This document shows positions 1-11,000 of a DNA stretch of 64,000 nucleotides, in pieces. The translations under genes and the position numbers were made by a program. The DNA lies in NCBI GenBank assembly GCA_963978905.1, contig OZ022258.1:30632716-30696715 (forward strand), in the 5' to 3' direction. Under the pieces are notes generated by a model that saw only the letters and a program-made list of their open reading frames with translations, did not search any database and was not told the DNA's origin. The stretch's first letter is position 1; every line of letters starts with the position of its first letter. The stretch comes from Trichostrongylus colubriformis (taxonomy: Eukaryota > Nematoda > Chromadorea > Rhabditida > Trichostrongylidae).

Positions 1-522
1 TGTGCGGTACACGGTCAAACGCTTTCTCCAGATCAAGAAATCCAAGATGCACTGTCTTTGACTTTTCTCGGTGCTTCTCCACGAGCAGCCTAGCCGCATA
101 TATTGCATCAGTCGTGCTGCGGTTGCGTACAAACCCGCACTCGTTAGCGCTAAGTGAAACGATATCACGCACGCGCTTATCCAGAATTCTCTCAGAAACC
201 TTCATGGTGTGACTGAGGAGCCGTACCGGCCGATAATTCGAACATTCTGCTGGGGAACCCTTCCTCTTGAAGATAGGAATGGTTATGCGTGAAGTCCAAT
301 CCTTGGGGATGCAACGCTCTTTCACTATCAGGTTGAATAGTGAGGACAGCCAGATGGACGGATCCCAAAGACTTGACTTCCAAATTTCGGCAGCGATGTC
401 GTCAGGTCCGGTCGCCTTACCATTGTTCATCTTCTTCAGCGCTTCTGTAACCTCTGCAGGAGTAATCATGGGAACAGCCCCCTCTGTTGGAACTGCATCC
501 TCTATCGGCGGGTGAGCAAACT
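1..522 (-). pseudogene. Fragment of a non-LTR retrotransposon reverse transcriptase (RTE-like), runs off the window edge
   Basis: Read on the minus strand the stretch is open for about 170 codons. It shows the order typical of a non-LTR reverse transcriptase: GKATGPDDI (start of the palm), then YRPVRLLS, then a FVRNRSTTDA segment and, at the window edge, DLEKAFDRVPH, which is catalytic motif A with its aspartate. The catalytic YADD box would lie beyond base 1. Upstream (bases 523-545) the frame is lost by what looks like a one-base insertion, so this copy is 5'-truncated or degenerate. It differs in sequence from the 15-18.5 kb RTE copy, so it is another subfamily. The family call rests on recognised motifs only. 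Confidence 0.85.
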
Positions 523-539
523 CTCAGAGCTGAGAAAGC

Positions 540-1855
540 TCTATCGAAAACATATACGTACATTTTTGGTCTCGAGGGCAGACGAGGAAGATGAGGCGCG
601 CAAGTGCCAATTTTTTGTCTTCAGCTTACTTCGTTTCCAAACCTCATAAATATCCGGTAGTCAAAGGAATCGAAAAACAGATAGTAGCATTCTGTAGAGC
701 AAAAAAACTATATCGAAAACATAAGTGAGCTTTGTCGAAAGTTGAAGGAAACCATGTGAAAAGTGGGGGCAAAACGCGAAAACTTTTTCCTCAACCCATT
801 AGATGGGGACCAGCGATGGCTGGTCTGTATCTAGCATATCTGAAGTGAATGGAGACTTACCCACAATGGCCAGTGCGTGCAATCGGCCGGCTCGCACACA
901 CAAAAAAATCATGACTCCTCTCCAGAGTTATCCAGACACCGTGTGGTGTGTGTCAGCCAGAGCGACAAGAATGACAACTGGTCGCGATAGGCGGAGCCTC
1001 CGCTACCATATTGCTAGAAAATTTTGATTTTGTGCAGAAGGCTGAAAACGGCTCATGGATTACAGCAACGAGTAGGTTCTCTTCTAGAATTTGAGATTCT
1101 ACATAACCATGCGCCATCTATCGTCACTGGTTGCAAATATCGGGATTGCGTAAAAAGCTGCAGGCGGCTCATGGACCATAGCATTGCGCGAGTGCACTCA
1201 TAGATCAGCATCTTGCGCCATTGGCGGATATCGGAAAAAATTCTGGATATTGTGCGGAGGATTAGAAACAGGCAGTGGATCATGCTGCTGAGTGAATGGA
1301 GTCAAGAAAGTGGAAGTTTCACAGCCTTAAGCTGCTGATCGATTTGAACTGAACTATTAACTTTCTACAATGGTAATAAGAGAATCAGTAGAAGAATGGT
1401 TGAAGTTTTGGCATTTATTCAAATCTCCTATTAGCTAGTGAGTGTCTGAATTCGATTAACCTTTTTATTTTTTCTTTAGAGTTTTAAATTCTTTCTTAAT
1501 CGGAGAAGGTTCAGACCCTGCCGCAATGGAAAACGGCATCGTGTGCCGTGCAAATTGCGCCGTTTATGCTCAACGCAGAGGTCCAAACAACATCGTCGGA
1601 GCACTTCGAAGCGGTAACACATATCGAGCTATCGCTTTCTTATCAACGAAAATTGTCTCTTTCAATCTTTCTACTTTATAGCGTTCCGGTCACGGCTCTA
1701 ATGCTTCGACTCAGTGCGATCTTCACAAGAAAGAGTATGATGCCATTTTAATGAAGTTTAATTCAATATTCTTACAAGCAAATATGATGGAGCCCACGAG
1801 CTGAGGTTCTTCGCATTAACGTTCAGAAGGATCTGCCTGATAGGAAACTATTATA
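540..1855. other. No gene seen; weak ~110-bp tandem repeat at 1023-1290
   Basis: No ORF with splice-compatible coding character was found. Between about 1023 and 1290 three diverged copies of a ~105-115 base unit can be aligned by the recurring words GGCTCATGGA and GCGCCAT(CT)(AT). The rest is AT-rich and anonymous. Confidence 0.4.
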
Positions 1856-2960
1856 CTAGGCTGGAGCATAAGTTCTGCAACACTTTCGAAATCCCTTTTA
1901 CAAGCCCTCCCGCGTTTTTCGTGGATCACTTATCTGATCGAGGTAATACACTATCGTTTCAGCCTGTAGAGAAATATATTGGTAGGCACCACTCAGACTA
2001 AGCAAACTGGCCCGTTCAAAACTCCATCTTCGCCCCATCATTCATTACGAGTACCTTCTCAAGCACTTCGCTTCAGACGGCTCCTAATACTAGTACTGCA
2101 TTCGGGGAAGACGTCAACCATCATGCCACAGTATCTCGTTGATCACCCTTCTGATTCCGGCGATACGAGTCTTCTTGATCGACCATGTAAACGGACGCCT
2201 CGGTCACTTTAGATAGTGAAATCCTTGAAGGTCTCGAAGCGAATCCAAAAGCGACTGCCCGATAAATATAATAGCTACTGTACAGGGGTCTCGCACTACA
2301 GCAGCAGAAGCTTCATGATCTCGGCATCAGGAAACTCTTTGCGGTATTGGTACCTCATCGAGTCAGTGAGTCGGACAAGGTCAACCGTCTCGGTCCTTTT
2401 TGTGTCTTATTCATCTGACCACGCTTTTTCGAGAAATTATTACCGAAGATGAAAGCTAGGTCGTTCATGTATGCGAACCATACATGGAAGCGTCAATGGT
2501 CGCCCGTCGGAAAACTGCCACTGCCTGAGGTCAAACCAGAATTCCATGAAAAAGTTTTCTCTGCTGTTGGTGGGATTCCTCAGGTATGCAATTTTTGAGC
2601 TGCTACCCAGTGATACTGCAGTGTCTATTCTAACCAGCTGCAGAATTTACCAGCATTCTCCGTCTGCGTTATCCACTGAGAACGCGTTTTGTTTCTGAAC
2701 ATGACAATGCAAGACCAAGTGTTGTAAGAATAACACAGGATAAAGTAAAGGATCTTGGCTGGGAAGTATCCCCATCCTGCATGTTCTTCCGACCTAGCTC
2801 CTTCTGATCCTTCTGAGTACCACTTAATTTAAGCTTACGTATTTCTTGTGAACAGAAAGGTCAATCAAACCACAACAGTTCCCAGTTTATGGAATCACCA
2901 CAACGGGAAGACAGAATGTAAAACTCGCTTTATCGCTTTTTATCGCTTTTATTACATCGC
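1856..2960 (+). pseudogene. Decayed mariner-type transposon
   Basis: After a TA at 1854-1855 the sequence begins CTAGGCTGGAGCATAAGT, a mariner-like terminal repeat. Reading along the plus strand with many stops and frame changes, the landmarks of a mariner transposase come in order: HYEYLLKHF (N-terminal HTH region, ~2045), SGDTSLLDRP (~2155), EANPKATAR (~2235), VPHRVSESDKVNRL (~2350), KRQWSPVGK (~2490) and finally SSDLAPSDPSEYHL (~2795), where the last catalytic aspartate region should be. The 3' terminal repeat could not be placed exactly, so the end is approximate. It cannot encode a working enzyme. Confidence 0.7.
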
Positions 2961-3072
2961 GGCGGTTTATACGAACTCATGAATACCGAGGTTTTGCAAC
3001 CTTTTTGGTATTCAGAGACACGTCTCGCGATGGAATGATGTGTCGTTTTATCTTCTCGTAGCAGTAGTTCAT

Positions 3073-3283
3073 TGGGTAATTATCCGGGTTGCAACTTTTT
3101 TGCGCCGCCACGAACGCCATCACGGCGCTGCACCCGCTCGATCCCACTCCAACCACACCTATTTTGCTCAGTTGACCAATAATGGAGCTCGAGTGGGTGT
3201 GGTCGGAATGGGCTCGAGCAGGTGTAGTGCCGTGGTGGGCTCCGTGAGGCGCGGAAAAATGTGCTGTTTGGGTAGTTACCCAA
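3073..3283. mobile_element. Small MITE with imperfect terminal inverted repeats
   Basis: The two ends are inverted copies: GGGTAATTATCC on the left and GGGTAGTTACCC on the right, continuing inward for about 35 bases with mismatches (left TTTTTTGCGCC, right GGCGCGGAAAAA). About 210 bases, no coding capacity. Confidence 0.6.
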
Positions 3284-3719
3284 GGAGCTACTCTAATAAG
3301 TTAAGCCGAATTACCTGATTAACGTGCCAGTGTGCCTTCAAAGTTCTCAAAATAGGAGCTATTGTACTGCTGTCACATCCTCGGGTTCTCCCTAGTTTTT
3401 GGATGAGAATGCGCAGCATAGCATGACTTGCGCTTGGGGGCACTCTCGATGCTATGTTGGGACTACTGAGAGAGGAAGCAAATCAAAAATGCAAAAAACC
3501 AGAAGCATCGGGAAAACGAACTTTCCACCTTTTTTTCTGGAACTATTGACATGTCCCTCATATGATGTCAGTGAACCCCTGCTTCACATGGCCAAATGCT
3601 CAAGTACAATAGATAACAGTGAAGCAAATTGTAACATGGATGGGCGACATACAATAACAATTGGTTGGCTTTTTTATGTTGCTCTCAAAGAAATTTTGAA
3701 ATTATCCCACGTTATATAA

Positions 3720-4560
3720 TCAGATAAGTGTGTCCGTTGGTGTGTGTGTTTGTGTGTGTCTGTTTGACCGAAAATCCATATCTCGCGTCACAACAAAAGG
3801 GATACATATGATGAAGGGTTCACACATGAAATGGGGATGGTAAGTGGACCCTAGTGGTGGTGGACCGAAAGTCACAGCGGCTGATAAGGGTTTATAAGGA
3901 GCCCCGAAAGGCGAATGTCGCCGAATCCGTTTCCCCTTTCGGGCTGAATTGACAACGGTTCATAAGATTCGAGAAGGAGTGTGAAAAGGGGAATGCCGTC
4001 AAATCTCCACCTTGATGCTAGAGTGGTGGCGCTTATAGGTGTTTCTAGGGGTGGGACGGAGACATTAATAGTGGGTGATCCAAATTGATAGTGGTAGATA
4101 AGATTTGATAGGAAGCGTGAAAATTCGAATGCCGTTAAATCCTTTTCACCTTCCACGTTGATCCTAGAAGTGACACTTATAGGTGTTTTGAGAGGCGGGA
4201 CGGGGCATCAATGGTGGGTGATCCAGCTTGATAACGGTTGATAAGATTCGGTAAGGATCAAAAAACAGATGCAATCCGTTTCGCTTTTCGCGTTGATCTC
4301 AAAGCGCTGACATTCATGGGTGTTTAGGAGGGTGGGGCGAGGACCTCATAGTGGGTGATCCAACTCGTTAACGGTCGATAAGTTTGGATAAGGAGCGTCA
4401 GTAGACGAATGTTTAAGTTTGTTCCGCTTCTCCGGCTGACAGTGGAATCTTCGCATGCACAGGTCGCAGGGTACAGATACCTTAATTTTGACTTATCAAA
4501 TCTGGTAATGGTCTACTGGGGCTGATAAGAGCCTTTAGGAAATGGATAGGGCAAAATCCG
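3720..4560 (-). repeat. Degenerate ~140-bp tandem repeat with GT-rich tail (family F, reverse orientation)
   Basis: The word GTGGGTGATCCA recurs at about 4071, 4214 and 4351, each followed by TTGATAACGGT-type and CGAATGCCG-type blocks, giving units of ~140 bases. On the left side lies a GTGTGTGTTTGTGTGTGTC microsatellite and then CCATATCTCGCGTC. The same arrangement occurs in opposite orientation at 51.56-52.03 kb. Confidence 0.7.
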
Positions 4561-4903
4561 GTACACCGTTTATTCTACTATACAGCCGCTATAGTAAAAG
4601 CGTTTGATGCTCAATGCCATTAGATGAACATATTTTACTATTTTTTTCTCATATCAGCGCCGAAGTATCGATCGTCAAACTGCCTTGCGTTCCAAATGAT
4701 GGTGCACATTTTTGCTGCTGTGATCTGCATGGATGATCAGGATACGATCTAGATTTATGATAGCAAAGCAAATGATTCGTTTTCTTATGCGGTACTAACA
4801 ACAATACTGGGTATCGACCGCTAGACCACGTAACATTCTAAATAAAGGTGCACGGTTACAAGAACGATAGGCATTGGTAGTAGGCATATGGATCTACCAT
4901 CAG

Positions 4904-7900
4904 TATGTGGGAATTAGATGCTCAGCAAGTAGGCAAACTGAACTTGAAGCGCTGCAGTTCGAAGAAGCGCGGTGAAATTGCAAACTAGGATCTTTTCAAG
5001 GCAGGTTTCGCCACAGCTCATCTCTTCGGGACTCGAAAGATCTATCACAAATAATCTTCCCAGTTCTGTTTTCCTTTATTGCCCCACTTCAGATGCCTTC
5101 AATGTCCTGATTTCTGCTAAAGTCTGCAGTACTAATCTTGTTAATATCATTTCATTCAGATTGAAATCAACCGCAGTACAGCCAGATGTCTCTCAAATCA
5201 GCGTGCTTGACGAAAATGATGTGGAAGTTTCACTTGGACAAACGTATTGGGGTGAGGCCACCGAAGAAATTGCAGAGGAAGGAATGGACACTACGACAGA
5301 GTTCCGGTATATGCGGAGCGTTGGCGAACAGGTGGGTGGTTCCTATTTCCAAGTGCAATTTTTCAATCCTGCAAACAACATTAATGTATTTTCAGACAGA
5401 TCAGGAGATTCCCGAGCTAATCCCTGAGATGATTGAGGTGAGACGCAATACTGTCTGACGCTGTTTCAGGAGTGCTGAGTTATCACACCACTGAGAGCCT
5501 TTCACCTTAACTCAACTTCTGAATGGTATAATTACCATAGCCTATCATCACTCACACGTATAACGTACTGATGAATTGCACTGTAGTGGATTAGCACATA
5601 TGTCCGGAGAGCATGAAGTGCGCGCTCGAGTTCCTTTCGAGACCAAGGCTCTTGCCTACAAATCGGCGCTCTTGTAACAACTTTCCTCTGCTTATCTTTT
5701 GCGTTGTCCATACGCTCCCCTCTCTACAGTATCGTCTTAAGCACTCACCTTGAGAATTTTGTGTCCTACTCTGTTTCCTCTTTGCGGGGTTTCTCTTTTT
5801 GTAAGTCCCTCGAGATTTTTGAGTGAAGATTAACTTAGATAATAGTTCCGAAATTGAGCGTAGCTGGTCAGTTTTATAACATCTCCCCTTCAACCTTTGT
5901 ACCCTCAGCCTGCCAAATTCCGCTGCCTATCTCTACGATTACGACTTCTCAGCGAACCAGATACGTCCCCCTGTAGAAGGATCCGAGTCGACGAGTCTGG
6001 TATAGATGAAGCTATGGATTCTCACTGGAACGGTGGGCATCGGTTTGTGGTTCGGGTCTCTGCTATTACAAAACATCGCAGTTTTCGGTCGCAAAATATC
6101 AAGGTTCCATCAATTGTGTACGTGCGTCTAGGCTGCGCTAACCGAGTCATGAATCCTTGTTGTGAGCACCGCTCACTGGGGACGTCTCCTTCATTTCCTT
6201 CAACAACTCATCGCCAACTTCAACTCAGTTCTCGCCACGTCTAGGCAGTTTTCGAAGTGAATCAAAAAAATTTTGACCTGAGACCTAATATGTCAGCGCA
6301 TGCCTCGCCTACCGTGGCATCTGAAGCTACCCTTCACACTTGTGACGATCTTTACAAGTTTTTCCTTATGTGATCATGACGCGATGACCTCAGTGTTGGC
6401 GAGTTTCGTGATAGGTAGTCCGCAGGCAGAAAAATTGATGGACAGACGGTCTTCATCAAGTGCGTGGCGCGATGGCCTCAGCTGTATTGATTCCACTCCT
6501 AAAGAGAGGTAGAAGACAAGCCTCTAGCAAGTTTATGTTCGGACCGTCCCATTCCTCTCCGTATGGCTCCCATCGTTGGATTGGCATTAAGGCAGCATCA
6601 GGGGAAATTTGGAAGAAGACTTAAAGAAGTAGTGAATGGGAAAGTCGAGATGCCTAGAAACAAGACAGTGAAGAAAAACGGATGGAAATGGCCAAAAACC
6701 CGAGAAGTAGAACCCCCTCCCACCATTGGTTCTAGGCGTGGACGAACTTTCTATCAGGAGACGGGTAGTGCGAAGAAGATTCCCATCGGCATGTCGCCAA
6801 TAAACACAAGGGAATGTTTGGAAATACGACAGCATCTATTTTCTGGAGTGAGCTTCATGCTAAAACTGAGAAAGCGCCTTGGAATACCTTCAATCTCTCC
6901 GCATATCCTTGGCCGCTCTCATCGTAGCCGACCACGAGTCACGCCGCTTGGGGGCGGGGTCGACTATCGAAAGGCAGCAGCTCCTATACATTGCGCCGTT
7001 TCTACAGCTCGGAGGCGCGCTTTTTCGCCGGGATTTCGCCATAGATAGCTTTCTCATCCCTATGGTTTCCATGTAAATAACTTCTTTCAGGGATTTCTCA
7101 GTAACCACATTACCCCTGATGCTGTCTTTAACATCCCATCATCAATTCTTCTCGAATACCATCACTTTCTCGAAGGTTTATGGCATGTCTTTCTGGCTGA
7201 GGCTGTCCTAATTGACCAGCTCATCATATGACAGCACCTTGATCTCTTATTTCATTGCATGTTACTAGGATGGCTTGCGACCAGTTTGAGAACTCCCTCT
7301 TCCTCTGTGCTTTTTATGTCGATCTAAAATGTATGCAAGACACAGCAAAAATGTGTGTAGTCATTTGTAATGTAGCGGTGCTTATCAGATAAAAAGTAAT
7401 AGGAATATTTCTGGCACGGTAGTGCTGGACATTTTCCATTCCTATACGGTTCTGCTCCAGTAATAAGCGGCAGAGTGGTGCTAGACTCAAGACTACTCAA
7501 GTACTCTACACTATGCATGTAGTACTCTTCAAGCCAAAACAATGGCAGCGAAACGCTTCAGTGTAGCGATTCCACCCCATACGATGCGATCACGCTGCCA
7601 CTGCACCTGTTTTATACTAGACCCTGAAGTTTTTTTTTTGATTCCGTTCCCTATCAACAATTATGTACAGAGGGAATGAGGGTTTGGTTCCGAGACATGG
7701 CGCCCTCATATGAGCACTGAAGTAGGTTATCGTTCTTATAAACCAAATTCAGGTTGGGATTCAGTCAGACGAAGTGGAGAGGCGTACGCGACATATCCAA
7801 ACAAGACTTTCGAGGTGAACTTCAAATTATGTCTTTTGTTCTATGAATTCTAGACACACTACTTTAGCATCGCCACACGTGAAATCGTGGGGATCAACGA

Positions 7901-8004
7901 GATTAGACGTAGGGCACTACATCTGGGGTTCTCTTCCCCACAGCACTCGATTCGATCTTCACCGCGATCGTCTCTCTCCAACGGAGCTCTTGCCGCTAAT
8001 GGAG
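4904..8004 (+). CDS. N-terminal exon group of the QT-motif gene (six exons)
   Basis: Six exons, phases 0-2, 2-0, 0-0, 0-1, 1-0, 0-1. The first (4904-4971) already has an RQTELEAL motif. Exon 5160-5331 is acidic and ends ahead of a 64-base intron, a typical nematode size. Exons 5909-6032 and 7854-8004 encode basic, Ser/Arg-rich stretches ([34 protein letters not shown]). The exon pair 7753/7854 is open in two frames; the frame chosen is the one whose phase joins both the previous exon (G|) and the next exon at 10339 (G|AT = Asp). No family was recognised for this part. Intron 6033-7752 contains a family B repeat; intron 8005-10338 contains family A copies and a GC-rich stretch. Confidence 0.7.
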
Positions 8005-11000
8005 GTAGGTGCTCCAATATTTTGATGGCGTTTCGAAACCACCTCCGTTAGTCTCAAAGTCTTAAAGGAACCGAAGGGGTCCGAAACAAGAGGAAGATGC
8101 AAAAAAATGAGCATTTTGTAACGAACACTAAAGGTTAGAAGCGATGATCGGTGAAAAAAAACCCGGATTCAAAAGCGCGACGCTGCGGTGTGTATTTGCA
8201 TCCCATTCGCATCCACACACAGACTTTCCGAGTTGTCCGCTGTAGGAGACGGGCTGCGGGCCAACGTTAGTTGTAGCACCTGACTCGCAGCGCAGTGGAG
8301 TGGCCATTCCCAACTACATTAGCATTCATGTAAGTACTTCTAGAAACAATATAAGAAAGAACAAAGGGAAAAGTAAAGGGAAAAACAAATTCATAACAGA
8401 AACATCTGCGGGCCAACGTTAGTTGTAGCACCTGACTCGCAGCGCAGTGGAGTGGCCATTCCCAACTACATTAGCATTCATGTAAGTACATCTAGAAACA
8501 TCTAGAAACAATATAAGAAAGAACAAAGGAAAAAGTAAAAGAGAAAAACAAATTCATAACAGAAACATCTCCTTGGCACCATGCTAAGGCGTCAAATTGG
8601 CGAGTTTGTGCAATGGCGACTACTCAAACTCGTCCACACTACGTCTGTTCTACCGTAGGCCAAAATTACCCCGTTCCGGTGCCTTTAAATATAAATATCA
8701 GTTATCGTAACTATGGTCAGCAAACCTTAGCGGTATCATGATAAATGCTTTGGCCATGAACAAAGTGACCGTCTCATCTCGTCACACTCAGACGCTTGAC
8801 GAGCACATCATACATTATTTCCAGGAACTCATCACAAAGATTTCGAAAGGGATTTTTTAAGGAGTCAAAGGTCATGTGTCTAGGGTATCCTTTCATCTGC
8901 GAAACATGAAATTTTATCGGCATGGGCTTTGGATAAGTACAGTGCCAGGTCTGTGCCATCAACACAAAAAATTTGCGTTGTCGTGTGCGGCGTGCGACGC
9001 GATGGTGCGAGCTATGTGGGCCGTACTGGCTTGGTCTTGGAGCGATGACGGGGGTGTGTGCACATATTACAGAAAAATCGCTTCGCGGCGCCATCAGCAC
9101 GACCTGCCGACTCGATTGCCCTTGGGAGCCCGCCATAGCGTGGCTGTGTCACCTCTGCACTTCCACCCAGGCCACACTGCCTCTTGCACTCATACCACCC
9201 TGCCACCCTGCCTCCTCCACCCATGCCACACTGCCTCGCTTGAAGGCTGCCTTGCCCTGCCACTGGTACTCGCACCCGCCGAGCCGTTCGTCGTGCACGG
9301 TCACGTCACGCGATTTTCCGTCGTATGTGCACACACTCCGATGACGGTGCTCTACCTTTTACTCTAGGCATGATCGTTTCAGGACTCAAGTGTGTAGGGA
9401 GTCCTCACCTCGCACCATCTCGTCGTACGCCAAAAGCGGCCACCCAAATTTTCTGTCCTAGTGGCACATACCCACGTTTGCCGTTCGTTAAACGTTAAAG
9501 ACCGTTAAAAATCGTTAGGACGGGGATTGTGATAAGTTCGTGATCGGGTGGGCGGAATGGGAAGTCCCTGCAGGAGAACCAGGTTTTCAAGGGAACCGGG
9601 AGGGGTTGGGAAAAAGAGCAAGAAGGGAAGAAATGCCCGTTTTGAAACGAACATTCGAGGATAGAAGCGACTATCGGTAGAGAAACCCGGCTTCAAAAGT
9701 GCGACGTTGCGGCCTGTATTCGCATCCCCGCGCATCTCTTCGAACCATAACATAACTTTCGCGAGTTGCTCGATCTGGAAGATGTCATTTATGTCCTCGC
9801 AGAGTGTATCTCATTGATTCATGAAGAGTGATTTTTTACTAATTGTGGAAACTAATCTGAGTACAGTATAATAACTGCAAAATGATTATCGAAAATCACG
9901 AACCAATGGAAGATGTGTCCAATTTTCCACTCGGGCCTTCTGTATCTCATTCTGGCAAGAGATTGGGATATAATCGATGTCATTCTGAAGGCTTCCTGTT
10001 CCTAAAACCCTACGTAATAATTGCAAATCATGAAATACATAATACAACAGGAAAGCAATAGTTGAAAAAAAACTCCTGACAACCATTCAACAGCATAATT
10101 AATTCTGCCTCTTACGTCATTGCATTTCATTATTTACTCTTCGACCGGTTTCTGAAAAACAGGACAGTAATAAGTTCGTGGCATAGTGACATTGATGTTA
10201 AGATTAACTTTACGCATACGTCTTACCCTAGAATCTTACGTAACGGATTTCATTCCATACTAGTGGTTATAAGCGGTGCTGATTTATATACTTAGCTACG
10301 TTAACACAACTTATATACCACTTCTAAACACTCCTCAGATAGACATCGGTTTGCTGAACGGTCAAGATTGTCAGGACGAACTAGCGAAGACTCACTTGAT
10401 ATCTTAGAAGAGGTAATTTTGTATTTTACAGATTTTGCACAGCCTCTGCAAAAAGAGATTGATTACATTGTGTATTTTAACTGAATGCGTTTCGGACGCA
10501 AAATCTTAACCTGTGATGAAGTATATGACCTTTCAGTGAAAGTGTGTGCTTTATTTCAGGTGAATGTCAGCGTCTCTTTCGTTAAAAAACCTGTGGACGA
10601 GCATGGTCTTGAAGTAATCGAGACCACAAAGCTCAGTGAGAAACATCAGGAAGAGGACGACGTATTTTTGTGGGAGAGCGATGAAGATGATATAGAAAGC
10701 TTCTTTGTTGAAGATAGCACTCAAACCGATCTGGAAGCGCAGCATAGCGACAGCCAGGTACATTTTTCACGATGCTAAAAAATCAGGCCGGTCATAATCA
10801 TGATCAGATCATGAAAACTGCGCAGTTTGGGCGGTCGCAAGTAGCATTTCTGCTGAAATACAAACGCATGGATCTGTTAGGGCTTAAAGACAGTGGCAGG
10901 GGGAATGCGAGTAATGAAAATTTTCAAAGGGTTTCAAAGGGTTTTCAAAGAAAATCTGCGGGTTTGGAAAGACTATATGTGACGAAATTTCTGGTGAAGA

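Noticed and set aside
7753..8004. Alternative reading of exons 7753 and 7854 giving [10 protein letters not shown] and [10 protein letters not shown]
   Set aside because: That frame contains an attractive QSD motif but cannot join the exons at 5909 and 10339; the chosen frame fits both phases.
8876..9367. 163-codon plus-strand frame with overlapping long frames in other phases
   Set aside because: The DNA is GC-rich low-complexity sequence with recurring CCACACTGCC words; several frames are open at once, and none has a start context, motif or splice partner.
9882..10063. Frame starting ATGATTATCGAAAATCACG that looks like an exon
   Set aside because: The phase 1 junction from 8004 to 10339 already works without it, and its donor would end in the wrong phase.
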